Shown piece after piece: positions 42,704 through 50,511 of a stretch of 64,000 bases of DNA. The first letter of the stretch is position 1. Every line of letters starts with the position of its first letter. Below the pieces are notes generated by a model that saw nothing but the letters and a program-made list of their open reading frames with translations, was not told the origin of the DNA and ran no database searches. A program made the translations under genes and the position numbers. The DNA is from Nocardiopsis gilva YIM 90087 (GTDB lineage: Bacteria > Actinomycetota > Actinomycetes > Streptosporangiales > Streptosporangiaceae). The stretch is from positions 3,224,001-3,288,000 of the forward strand of contig NZ_CP022753.1 in NCBI RefSeq assembly GCF_002263495.1, in the 5' to 3' direction.

Positions 42704-44890
42704 ATGCCCGCGGAGTGTGCAGGGGCAGGCGGCGATCCTCGCCCGGATATCCGACAGGATTCGCCTGACGAGAATCAGAATCACGTTGCCGGCGAGACAC
42801 GCGGAAACGTTGTCCAGGCGGGAATGATCCATGGTGACGTGCACTTTCACTACTCCGTGAACCCGCCAGCGCCAACGCGCCCCTCCCAGTTGCCCCTCGC
42901 GCCGCCTACATTCACCGATCGATATGCGGAACTGAACCTCCTCGGAGAACAGCTTCGGCAGGCCCGGTGCCAGCGGGAAACACGTCTGGTCGTGGTCATC
43001 GGAACAGGCGGCGTGGGAAAAACAGCGTTGGCCGTCCATTTTCTTCGGGACGCCCTGGACAACTTCCCCGACGGGCAGCTCCATGCCGACCTTGCGGGGT
43101 TCACTCCATCGACGATCCCCGTCGACCCCGGACACGCCCTGGGCACCTTCCTCCGTTCGCTCGGCATCGCCCCAGCGGAGATCCCCCACGACACGGCCTC
43201 CCGCGCAGCTCTGTTCCGCTCCCGTACCCAGGGAAGGCGTCTGGCCGTCCTGCTGGACAACGCGGCCTCGGCCGCTCAGGTTCTGCCGCTCCTGCCAGGT
43301 AACGGCGGGCATCTGGTGGTCATCACCACCCGGCGCCACCTGGCGCGCTTGGTAACGCACGGTGCCCAGTTCCTGGAAGTACGCCCCTTGGACACCCTCA
43401 ATGCGGTCCGTCTCCTCAGCGTCCTCGTCGGCCACCACCGCGACGACCTCGGCGCAGAGGACAGTCGGCGGCTCGCAGTGCTCTGTGGTGGTCTGCCGCT
43501 CGCTGTCTGCGCCGCCGCAGGGCGTCTGGTACTGCGCCCCGGCCGCCCCGCCGCGCGAATGATCGCCGACCTCGCGGGAGAGCGGCGCCGACTCGGTGCG
43601 CTCAGTCAGGACGACGAGGTGTCCGTGCGCGCCGTTTTCGATGTCTCCCACGCCGCTCTTCCCGGTGACGCCGCCCGCCTTTACCGATTGCTCGGTCTCC
43701 ACCCGGGCCGGACCTTCGACGTCGCGGCCGCCGCCGCACTGGCGGAGACCGACGAGTTCGAGGCCGAAGACCTGCTCGAATACCTCGTATCAGCGAGCCT
43801 GCTGGAAGAACGCGCCACGAGCGGACGCTACGACTTCCACGACCTGGTGCGCATTCACGCCCGCGAGCGCGCCCACGAACACGAGGCACCCGCGGAACTC
43901 GATGCCGCGTTCGACCGGCTGGTCGACCACTATCTGCGCACCGCCGTCTCCGCTGACCTCAGAATCAACCCGGGACGCTGGCGCCTGAACCCGCTCTTCG
44001 ACGAGGTCCGTGGGCACGAACGCTTCGCGGACCAACGGTCCGCTCTGCTCTGGCTCGAAACAGAGCTGCCCACCCTGGGCGAACTCGTCCGACTCACGTG
44101 CGAGACGGAAAGACACTCTGCGACGTGGCAGTTGTGCGAGTCCCTGTGGGGATTCTTCGTTCTCCGCAAGCACTACGACGAGTGGGTGGAGTGCCACCGG
44201 TCCGGGCTGGTCGCGGCCGAGGCCCTCGGCGACCATGCGGCCCAGGCCTGGATGTTGACGGCCTTGGCCAGTGCCTCCCTCGGCCTTGGCCGACCCGATC
44301 AAGCCGAGGAAGACGCCGCTGGGGCACGCCGACGGTGGCGCGAGGCCGGGCATCGTCTTGGCGAGGCGGCGGCCCTCGACCGGCTGGGGACTGCTGCGCT
44401 GGCCCGCGAGAGTCCGCGAACGGCGATCACGTACTTCTCCGAGGCGTTGAAGATCCACGACGAGCTGGGCCGGAGCCGCGGCGTAGCGCTGATGCGCCGC
44501 TATCTGGGGGAGGCATATCGCGACGGCGGCGACTCCGACGCCGCGAATGCCTATTTCGACCGCGCTCGCCACTACTTCAGCTCCGTCGGCGATGAGTACC
44601 ACACCGCTCGGACGCTGACCGCCCAGGCCACCGGCCACCTCATGGCCCGTCGACTCCCTGAAGCCGAGGAAGCGCTGGATGAGGCGCTGCGACTCCAGAA
44701 GAGTGTCGGAGCCCATCACGAGGTCGCCCGGGTCCACTCACTGTTGGGACGGCTGGCGTCGATGCTGGGGCGATGGGATGACGCCCGGAAGCATCTGCGG
44801 GAAGCACTCGCCATCTATAGCGGACTCGGAGCCCGTCAAGCCGGCGCCATCGCACAGACCCTCGCGGAGCTAGACGAACGGGAGCCGTGA
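42704..44890 (+). CDS. NB-ARC ATPase with TPR repeats and N-terminal VVQAG motif
   Basis: This 728-residue STAND ATPase starts at ATG 42704 (GGAG five bases upstream). Residues 27-50 hold NHVAGETRGNVVQAGMIHGD, a short motif that precedes many actinobacterial NB-ARC domains. The P-loop is GTGGVGKT (100-107), followed by Walker B-like RLAVLLDNA, the sensor region LLPGNGGHLVVITTRR, a GLPLAV motif and a winged helix. About 300 residues of TPR follow (AQAWMLTALASASLGLGRP onward). There is no DNA-binding or nuclease domain. NB-ARC-TPR proteins act as ligand-triggered switches in regulation or defence; the N-terminal motif may recruit a partner. Confidence 0.88.
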   Translation: MPAECAGAGGDPRPDIRQDSPDENQNHVAGETRGNVVQAGMIHGDVHFHYSVNPPAPTRPSQLPLAPPTFTDRYAELNLLGEQLRQARCQRETRLVVVIGTGGVGKTALAVHFLRDALDNFPDGQLHADLAGFTPSTIPVDPGHALGTFLRSLGIAPAEIPHDTASRAALFRSRTQGRRLAVLLDNAASAAQVLPLLPGNGGHLVVITTRRHLARLVTHGAQFLEVRPLDTLNAVRLLSVLVGHHRDDLGAEDSRRLAVLCGGLPLAVCAAAGRLVLRPGRPAARMIADLAGERRRLGALSQDDEVSVRAVFDVSHAALPGDAARLYRLLGLHPGRTFDVAAAAALAETDEFEAEDLLEYLVSASLLEERATSGRYDFHDLVRIHARERAHEHEAPAELDAAFDRLVDHYLRTAVSADLRINPGRWRLNPLFDEVRGHERFADQRSALLWLETELPTLGELVRLTCETERHSATWQLCESLWGFFVLRKHYDEWVECHRSGLVAAEALGDHAAQAWMLTALASASLGLGRPDQAEEDAAGARRRWREAGHRLGEAAALDRLGTAALARESPRTAITYFSEALKIHDELGRSRGVALMRRYLGEAYRDGGDSDAANAYFDRARHYFSSVGDEYHTARTLTAQATGHLMARRLPEAEEALDEALRLQKSVGAHHEVARVHSLLGRLASMLGRWDDARKHLREALAIYSGLGARQAGAIAQTLAELDEREP

Positions 44891-45296
44891 TCGCGCTGTG
44901 AAGCCCCGGGGCGAGGCCACCGTCCCTGTCGCCGAGTTCACGGCTCGGCCTGCCGGAGGCCGACCAAGTGTGCATCAGCCAGAGGAGCGGCCCCGGCCAT
45001 CGCGGGTCGCCGACCCGCGGGCAGGTGAGGGGATCCTCGTCGCGGAGGAGGATGGTCCACACGGCGCGACCGCGCACTGCGACGGCCAGGCAACCCGGCG
45101 CGCGGGTCAGGACGTCCTCGGCGGTGGCGGTGGGTAACGTCCACGGCCAGTCGACGCTGACCACATCGGCGCCTCGGCAGCCGTTCTCGGCTGCGTCCCA
45201 CCGCCCCCACACGAGGTCATCGGTGGTGGCCGCCGCAGGAGCCGAGCCCGAGGGGTCGTCCACCGCCAGTCTGGACCGCACCAGCAGCGTCCTCAT
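44640..45296 (-). CDS. uncharacterised protein downstream of GT-B-like gene
   Basis: The frame from ATG 45296 (four-base overlap with the upstream gene) starts MRTLLVRSRLAVDDPSG and contains LVWGRWDAAENGCRGADVVSVDWPW, PGCLAVAVRGRAVWTILLRDED and RWPGPLLWLMHTWSASGRPSREL. After about residue 120 (near 44935) the sequence looks like an antisense shadow of the NB-ARC gene, whose 3' end it overlaps by 251 bp. A frameshift near 44945 would give a stop at 44938. The first 120 residues are probably the real protein; I do not recognise the family. Confidence 0.5.
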   Translation of the reverse strand: MRTLLVRSRLAVDDPSGSAPAAATTDDLVWGRWDAAENGCRGADVVSVDWPWTLPTATAEDVLTRAPGCLAVAVRGRAVWTILLRDEDPLTCPRVGDPRWPGPLLWLMHTWSASGRPSRELGDRDGGLAPGLHSAITAPVRLAPRGSVRWRRLDGLRVRYRWRVLPADASGRHPIAPASTPAVPTVSGPGRPRDGLRHSSGVAAPHPALPRLQGVDGP

Positions 45297-46537
45297 GCGG
45301 CTCGCCCCCGGCTCTGTTCTCCGGAGACCAGGTGCGGTGGGGGTACGGGGTGCGTTCGTACGGGGGTGTCCGGCTCGGGGAGGTCGAGCATCTCGTACAT
45401 GGTGGTTCGGAGCAGTCGGGCCGAGCGCCCCGGAGCCGAGGTGAGCATGTCGCGGTACCAATCCGTCCGATCCGGGACATGGGCGGCGATCGCCGCGTCG
45501 ACTTGTGCGGGCAGGGAAGCTTCCGCGACCAAGCGCGGCGCCGTCATGCCGAGCAGGGCGACATGCGAGGCGGGATCGACATCCTCGGTCGGAAACGTCC
45601 CGAGCAGCACAGGACGCCCGCTCGCCGCCGCGTAGTAGGTCACCGATCCGTGGTCGCCGATGACGAGGTCGGACGCGACCACCGCCGCCCGCCATCCCTC
45701 CTCGGGAGGGATCAGGCCAACGTCCGCTCCAGGGGCCGGGTTGAGCCAGGCGCGTACCTGGCGCCGTCCGTGCCAGGCCCACGTGCCGGGATGCGGCACG
45801 ACGACGACCCGGAACCGCTGCGGATCCAGCTCGGCGCTGAGCCAGGCCGGGAGCTGCGGATGCCGCCCCAGCAGGGAATGGGGGCGGAAGGTCGAGGAGA
45901 CGACGATCAGTCTCTGATCAGTGACCACCCCCAGCGCCCGCCGGTAGGTATCTCTCCTGGGCAGACTCGCTGTGATCCGGTCGAAGCAGGGGTCGCCGAC
46001 AACACGGGCGATATCAGCGGCTGCGGGGACGGCGCGGGCGAGGAGCGCCCGGTGCCGTTCATGGCCGAGACCGATGACCGAGGGGACAACGCGTCCGTAC
46101 GAGATCAGGGAGCCGACGACCGCCCCTGTCACCTCACGCGGAGTTCGGGGGCCATGGCCCATGCCCTGGGGAACGAGCTTGGTGGGGCCGCACCCGTGAT
46201 GCAGGGTGAGGACGGGGGCATGCAGGCGATCCAGCCCTCCGTGGTGGGCGGCGACGGCCAGGTCGAAGCGCAGGGACGTGGCCTGGTCCCAGGGGAGCAC
46301 CAGCCCGTCCAGGGAGCGTGCGTAGTCGGATCCGCTCTGGTGGAAGGGCGACGTGGGCGGAACGGTGTAGGCGATCTGCAGTCGGGGGTCGGACTCCAGC
46401 AGCGGGACCACGTCCGCGAGCCTGGTTCCGGCGGTCAGGTGGTGGATGACAACGAGCACCGTGCGCTGCGGAGACCACGTCGATCTGGTCGCGCCGTCCA
46501 GCCCGAAGGGTCCGACACTCCACGTTGTGCCCACCAT
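45293..46537 (-). CDS. GT-B-like protein, distant CDP-glycerol glycerophosphotransferase relative
   Basis: This 414-residue protein shows a two-Rossmann GT-B pattern: TVLVVIHHLTAGTRLADVVP at the start, LTLHHGCGPTKLVPQGMG in the middle, and VVASDLVIGDHGSVTYYAAASGRPVLLGTFP late. The last resembles the D-x-x-I-x-D-x-S-S motif of TagB/TagF enzymes, with DHGS here. Sugar or polyol phosphate transfer is possible but unproven. GAGGTG seven bases upstream supports ATG 46537. The ATGA overlap with the downstream gene implies coupling. Neighbouring NB-ARC-TPR genes on both sides suggest that it belongs to their system. Confidence 0.6.
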   Translation of the reverse strand: MVGTTWSVGPFGLDGATRSTWSPQRTVLVVIHHLTAGTRLADVVPLLESDPRLQIAYTVPPTSPFHQSGSDYARSLDGLVLPWDQATSLRFDLAVAAHHGGLDRLHAPVLTLHHGCGPTKLVPQGMGHGPRTPREVTGAVVGSLISYGRVVPSVIGLGHERHRALLARAVPAAADIARVVGDPCFDRITASLPRRDTYRRALGVVTDQRLIVVSSTFRPHSLLGRHPQLPAWLSAELDPQRFRVVVVPHPGTWAWHGRRQVRAWLNPAPGADVGLIPPEEGWRAAVVASDLVIGDHGSVTYYAAASGRPVLLGTFPTEDVDPASHVALLGMTAPRLVAEASLPAQVDAAIAAHVPDRTDWYRDMLTSAPGRSARLLRTTMYEMLDLPEPDTPVRTHPVPPPHLVSGEQSRGRAA

Positions 46538-46632
46538 CGGCGGTCACCTCCGTCCTCTAGGGAAGCCTGTGGGGCCACGACAGAGGGTGTGCCGAAGGAC
46601 TCGACAAACGGATTGCGTGGTGCTGACCGGCC

Positions 46633-46673
46633 CTTGCGAGAACCCTGACAGCGCACTTGCACAACGCTTGCAC
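46633..46673. promoter_or_regulatory. SARP-like heptamer repeats
   Basis: CTTGCGA (46633-46639), CTTGCAC (46656-46662) and CTTGCAC (46667-46673) are offset by 23 and 11 bp. Direct heptamers at 11-bp or 22-bp steps are the known signature of SARP binding sites. They lie about 100 bp upstream of the GT-B-like gene. Confidence 0.5.
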
Positions 46674-46699
46674 GCAGGTGAGGGGGTGGTCGCATATGC

Positions 46700-46755
46700 G
46701 TCTGGGGGCCGCGGTGGCTTCCACCAGCTGGTGGAAGCCACCGCGGCCCCCAGAC
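46700..46755. repeat. 56-bp perfect palindrome
   Basis: The left arm begins GTCTGGGGGCCGCGGTGG and the right arm ends CCACCGCGGCCCCCAGAC. All 28 base pairs match, with no spacer, and the centre is CAGCTG. It lies between the GT-B-like gene and the end of the SARP gene, both on the minus strand. As RNA it would form a stem of 26 or more pairs. It could act as a terminator or processing site. Confidence 0.85.
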
Positions 46756-47014
46756 CTGAGCGGTCGAGACGTGGCGGATCAGGCCTCACCAGTAGTCCCG
46801 CCACTCGTCGCTTGCGCTCGTCACGTCGCAGAACACCCACTCGGAAGCGAAAGGTGTGAGAACGTTCGCAAACTCGGACATAAGAAAAAACAGGTCCACT
46901 GCATTCCCAATCCTGGCATTTCGGATCTACTGGCGGAGAACTGTGCTGCGCGACGAGCTTCCGTCAGCGATTCGTGGCGCGGACGTTGATGTCATCCGCG
47001 AACTTGATGCCAGG

Positions 47015-50000
47015 TTAGCGTAGGGAAGGTGGTGTTGTGTTGTGCTTCGCGGGGAAAGTGGTGAGCCTGGTCAGGATGTCCGCTTCGGGGTGTCCGTGCT
47101 CTTGGGCGAGCGTTAAGGCGAGGCTGTAGTGTCGTTCGGCGCTCTTGCGTTGGCCGAGCATGCGGTAGGCGTCACCCATCGACACGAGGATTTCGGCGCG
47201 CCGAGAGTGTTCTCCTATCGAACCTGAGATGTCCAGGGCGCCTTGCAGATAGTCCAGAGCTCTAGAGGGAGCGCATTGGTTGAGGTATATTTGCCCGGTT
47301 TCGCACATGGTGTCGACCTCAGACCATCGGTCGTGAGTCGAACGATGGAGTTCTAGGGCGTCAGCGTAGTTCCCGAGCGCCCGGTCCCGGTTTCCCAGTT
47401 TCGCGTGTATCAGCGCGAGGTTCCCGAGGAATTTGCCTTGGCTGCGTCGATCGTTCAGCGCGCGGAGAAGCCCGATGGCTTCTTCGAGAAGTCGAGCGGA
47501 CTCGTGGAGTCGGCCGACCCGCATGAAGGCGTGGGCAGCGTTGTTCTTGGCCCCGGCTTGTCCGGGGATGTCCCCTAGCGCGGCATACATCTCGATCGCG
47601 CTCGCGAACCCCTCGATCGCCTCGTTGTAAGCCCCTATTTTTGTTCGGCACGTCGCTGTGTACTCGAGATTGCGGGCGATACCGGGGGAGTGGCCGATCT
47701 CCTCCCACACGCGGGCGGCTTGTTGGTGGAAGGCGAGGGCCTCGCTGAAGCGACCTGTCAAACGACGGTGTAGTCCGATGAGGTCAAGGGCTTGAGCTTC
47801 TCCAATCCGGTCCCGACTGTGACTCCAGAGCCGCAGCGCCTCTGCGAGGTTACCGGACGCTGCGGTCGGGTCACCGTTGCGTAGATAGGCCTTGCCGAGG
47901 TCAAAGAGAGCGTGTGCTTGCCCTTTCTGATCGGCGCGCTTCTGGAACAGGTGGTGAGCCCGACGATGGATATCGGTCGCTAATTCCCAGGGGCCGTAGG
48001 TGTCGATGAGGTCAGCCAACGCGTGCGCGATCGCTGCTTCGTACCGTTCGAATCCGCCGTGCTCCTGTGCCCAACGAAGCATCGCCAGGAGCGTCGACCG
48101 TTCGGTGGAGAACCATTGGGCCGACTCCTCCAACGAGTTGATATCGGGAAGTTCAACAGGGCCGCTTGGCTCGTATTGAAGTCGGTACCGGTGCGGGGCG
48201 CGTGCGTGGTCGGCGGCACGGCAGGATTCCAGATAATGGTCGAATACGCGTTGCCGCGTGCTGTGCAGCTCCAGACGTGAGAGTTCCACGTCCGCGTGCC
48301 TTCGGGCGAACTCCGACAGCAAATCGTGCATGGTGTAGCGGTGTCGGGAGGGTTCCTCGATGAGTGACGCGTCCAGTAACTCTTCGAGAATGGGAATGAC
48401 GCTCCTGGCCGACGTTCCGATAAGCGCCGCTGCGGCGTGTACGCCGAACTCGGGTGCGGGATGGAGGCCCAGGCGGAGAAACGCCGAACGGGTGGCCGGA
48501 TCGAGCGCGTCCAGGCTGACGCGAAAAACCGCCTCAAGGCTGTGGTCCCCTGCACGAAGCTCGGAGATGCGGTCGCGCGTGTAGCGCAGATAGCGGATGA
48601 CATCGCTCAGCGGCCAGGAGGGGTGCTGGCGCCAGCGGATGGCGACGATGCGCAGTGCCAGGGGAAGGTTGTCGCAGGTTTCCGCCAGGGCGGCGTAGTG
48701 GTCGTAGGCGGAGGACGAGTCTCTACCGGAGATGTCCGCGAAGAGCCTGATCGCCTCCTCCTGTCCAGGAGCAGGCAGTCGGAGCACACGGGCTCCTTCC
48801 AAGGCGGCCAGTTGGTTCCTTGAGGTGATGACGACCATCCATCCGCTACCCGAGGGCAGCAGCGGGCGGACCTGGGCGGCGTCGGCAGCATCGTCGAGCA
48901 GGAGAAGCGCCCGCCTTCCCGACGTGCGGTCGCGCCACAGCGACGTACGCGCCTCAATCGAGGATGGGATGACTTCGGCTGGGACGCCGACCATCAGCAG
49001 GAGTTCGTGCAGTGCCTCCAGGGGTCCCTTGGCCGACTGCGGCCTGCTCCCGTGGAGTTCGAGATGGAAGCGACCGTCGGTGAAGTCATCACGGAGGAGA
49101 TGGGCGCAGTGGATGGCCAGAGTGCTCTTACCGACACCGGGCATGCCGCTGACGACGTGCACACGCGGCGCGGTAGGGGAGGGCGTGCGAGCCACCGTGA
49201 GGAGAAGTTCGAGCTGTTCGTGGCGTCCCGAGAAGTCGGGGATGTCGTGACGGAGGTTGTCGCATTGCGGGCCGGGGGCCGACAAGCGCGGGGGCGACGG
49301 GGCCGCTCGGTCGGGCGCGGGCGGGCCCTGGGCCTTTTCGGCGCCGCTTGACGAGCGCCGACGCGGCGTGGCCGCCGGTTCCGCTTTCAGGAGGGACTGC
49401 AAGGTCCGCTGTAAGTCGGGACCTGGGTTGGTGCCGGACTCCTCGGAGAGGGTGCGCGACATCGTGTGGTAGGCCATGACGGCCTCGGACGTGCGCCCCG
49501 CCTGGTGGAGAGCGAGCATGAAGACTTCGGTGAGGCGTTCGTTCAGCGGGTAGCGCGGTGTGTGCGCGGCCAGTGCGTCGGCGACGTCGCACGGCTGTAC
49601 GTCGTGCGTACGCAAGGCGAGCCGCGCCCATTGCTCCAACGCCGACTGGTGCGCCTGTTCCATTTGGCTCCGCAGGCCGAGCGCCCAGGTCCAGGACTGG
49701 TTGTCGAACGGGGTGCCCGTCCAGAGCGCGAGCGCGTCGGTGACCTTGGCCAGCGCGCCCGCAACGTCACCAGCCCGCTGCGCACCCTTCGACTCCGTGC
49801 ACAGGTGGACGAAGCGCCGCCAGTCGACCGCCTCCAATCCCACCGCGAGCGTATACATTCCGTTCCGCTGGGCGAGGATCGAGCGTCGCACGCCCGCGGC
49901 CTCCAGACGGTTGCGCAGGCGGGTGATCGCGGAATGGAGCGTTGGCAGCTTGCCGGTATCGCCTCTCCAGATCCGTTTGAGGATCGATTCTCTGCTGACC

Positions 50001-50116
50001 GGACGCCCGCCCTCCAGGCCGAGCAGGACGGCGATCTCCAGCTCCCTCCCGTTGCCGAGATCGACCATGTGCTCTCCAAAACGGAGTTCGACCGGTCCCA
50101 GAACGCGGAGCTCCAC
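47015..50116 (-). CDS. SARP-NB-ARC-TPR regulator (AfsR-like)
   Basis: The 1033-residue protein has an OmpR-type DNA-binding domain (1-95: MELRVLGPVELRFGEHMVDL, TLHSAITRLRNRLEAAG), a BTAD domain (100-245; RYPLNERLTEVFMLALHQAGRTSEAV, then SGTNPGPDL), a Pro-rich linker, an NB-ARC ATPase (P-loop SGMPGVGKST, 323-332; RALLLLDDAADAAQV; GWMVVITSRNQL; LPLAL) and about eight TPRs to the C-terminus. This is the AfsR architecture, which activates secondary-metabolite or local genes. GCACTTGCACA occurs upstream of it and upstream of the GT-B-like gene, suggesting control of both. Confidence 0.92.
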   Translation of the reverse strand: MELRVLGPVELRFGEHMVDLGNGRELEIAVLLGLEGGRPVSRESILKRIWRGDTGKLPTLHSAITRLRNRLEAAGVRRSILAQRNGMYTLAVGLEAVDWRRFVHLCTESKGAQRAGDVAGALAKVTDALALWTGTPFDNQSWTWALGLRSQMEQAHQSALEQWARLALRTHDVQPCDVADALAAHTPRYPLNERLTEVFMLALHQAGRTSEAVMAYHTMSRTLSEESGTNPGPDLQRTLQSLLKAEPAATPRRRSSSGAEKAQGPPAPDRAAPSPPRLSAPGPQCDNLRHDIPDFSGRHEQLELLLTVARTPSPTAPRVHVVSGMPGVGKSTLAIHCAHLLRDDFTDGRFHLELHGSRPQSAKGPLEALHELLLMVGVPAEVIPSSIEARTSLWRDRTSGRRALLLLDDAADAAQVRPLLPSGSGWMVVITSRNQLAALEGARVLRLPAPGQEEAIRLFADISGRDSSSAYDHYAALAETCDNLPLALRIVAIRWRQHPSWPLSDVIRYLRYTRDRISELRAGDHSLEAVFRVSLDALDPATRSAFLRLGLHPAPEFGVHAAAALIGTSARSVIPILEELLDASLIEEPSRHRYTMHDLLSEFARRHADVELSRLELHSTRQRVFDHYLESCRAADHARAPHRYRLQYEPSGPVELPDINSLEESAQWFSTERSTLLAMLRWAQEHGGFERYEAAIAHALADLIDTYGPWELATDIHRRAHHLFQKRADQKGQAHALFDLGKAYLRNGDPTAASGNLAEALRLWSHSRDRIGEAQALDLIGLHRRLTGRFSEALAFHQQAARVWEEIGHSPGIARNLEYTATCRTKIGAYNEAIEGFASAIEMYAALGDIPGQAGAKNNAAHAFMRVGRLHESARLLEEAIGLLRALNDRRSQGKFLGNLALIHAKLGNRDRALGNYADALELHRSTHDRWSEVDTMCETGQIYLNQCAPSRALDYLQGALDISGSIGEHSRRAEILVSMGDAYRMLGQRKSAERHYSLALTLAQEHGHPEADILTRLTTFPAKHNTTPPSLR

Positions 50117-50511
50117 AGAACCTCCTCACGACCTCCTCCCCCCAAACGGGACTAATGCCCGAAATTCCGATCCTTCTGTTGGCCGGACCCTGCCAGCGGA
50201 ATCCTCGGCCGATAGGATGACTCCTCATGGCATCGTTGGCCTGCGAAGAGTCAGAAGCCGTGTCGCGGGTGAAGTTGAATCAGGTAGGGGATATTATCCA
50301 TTCGGATATATGCGAGCGAAGTCATCAAAAGGCGTACAGCGGGAAATGCACTTGCACATTCCCGCGTGAATGCACATGCTCTCCCCACGCTTGGAACTCT
50401 GACAGGCGACCCCGAGTTGGGTCGGCGCTTGCGGCGGGCTGACCCCTGACACGTTGTGGACACGCCGAGGGCCTGGCGCCGGAGACGTCGCGGGTCGGGC
50501 AGGCTGGAACC
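50117..50511. promoter_or_regulatory. divergent promoter region of the SARP and flippase-like genes
   Basis: It contains GGGAA-ATGCA-CT-TGCA-CA-TTCCC at 50341-50363, a hairpin with a two-base bulge, and a further ATGCAC at 50370-50375. The 11-mer GCACTTGCACA here (50348-50358) is shared with 46653-46663. No coding frame is convincing. Confidence 0.45.

Larger units (their letters stand above)
46538..47014. other. 477-bp intergenic region with heptamers and giant palindrome
   Basis: It holds three CTTGC(G/A)(A/C) heptamers, the 56-bp palindrome and an AT-rich tract (46880-46925) after the SARP gene. No coding frame is convincing. Confidence 0.5.

Noticed and set aside
46700-46755. Phage or plasmid attachment site
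   Set aside because: No integrase, tRNA or direct repeat nearby; a palindrome alone does not support it.
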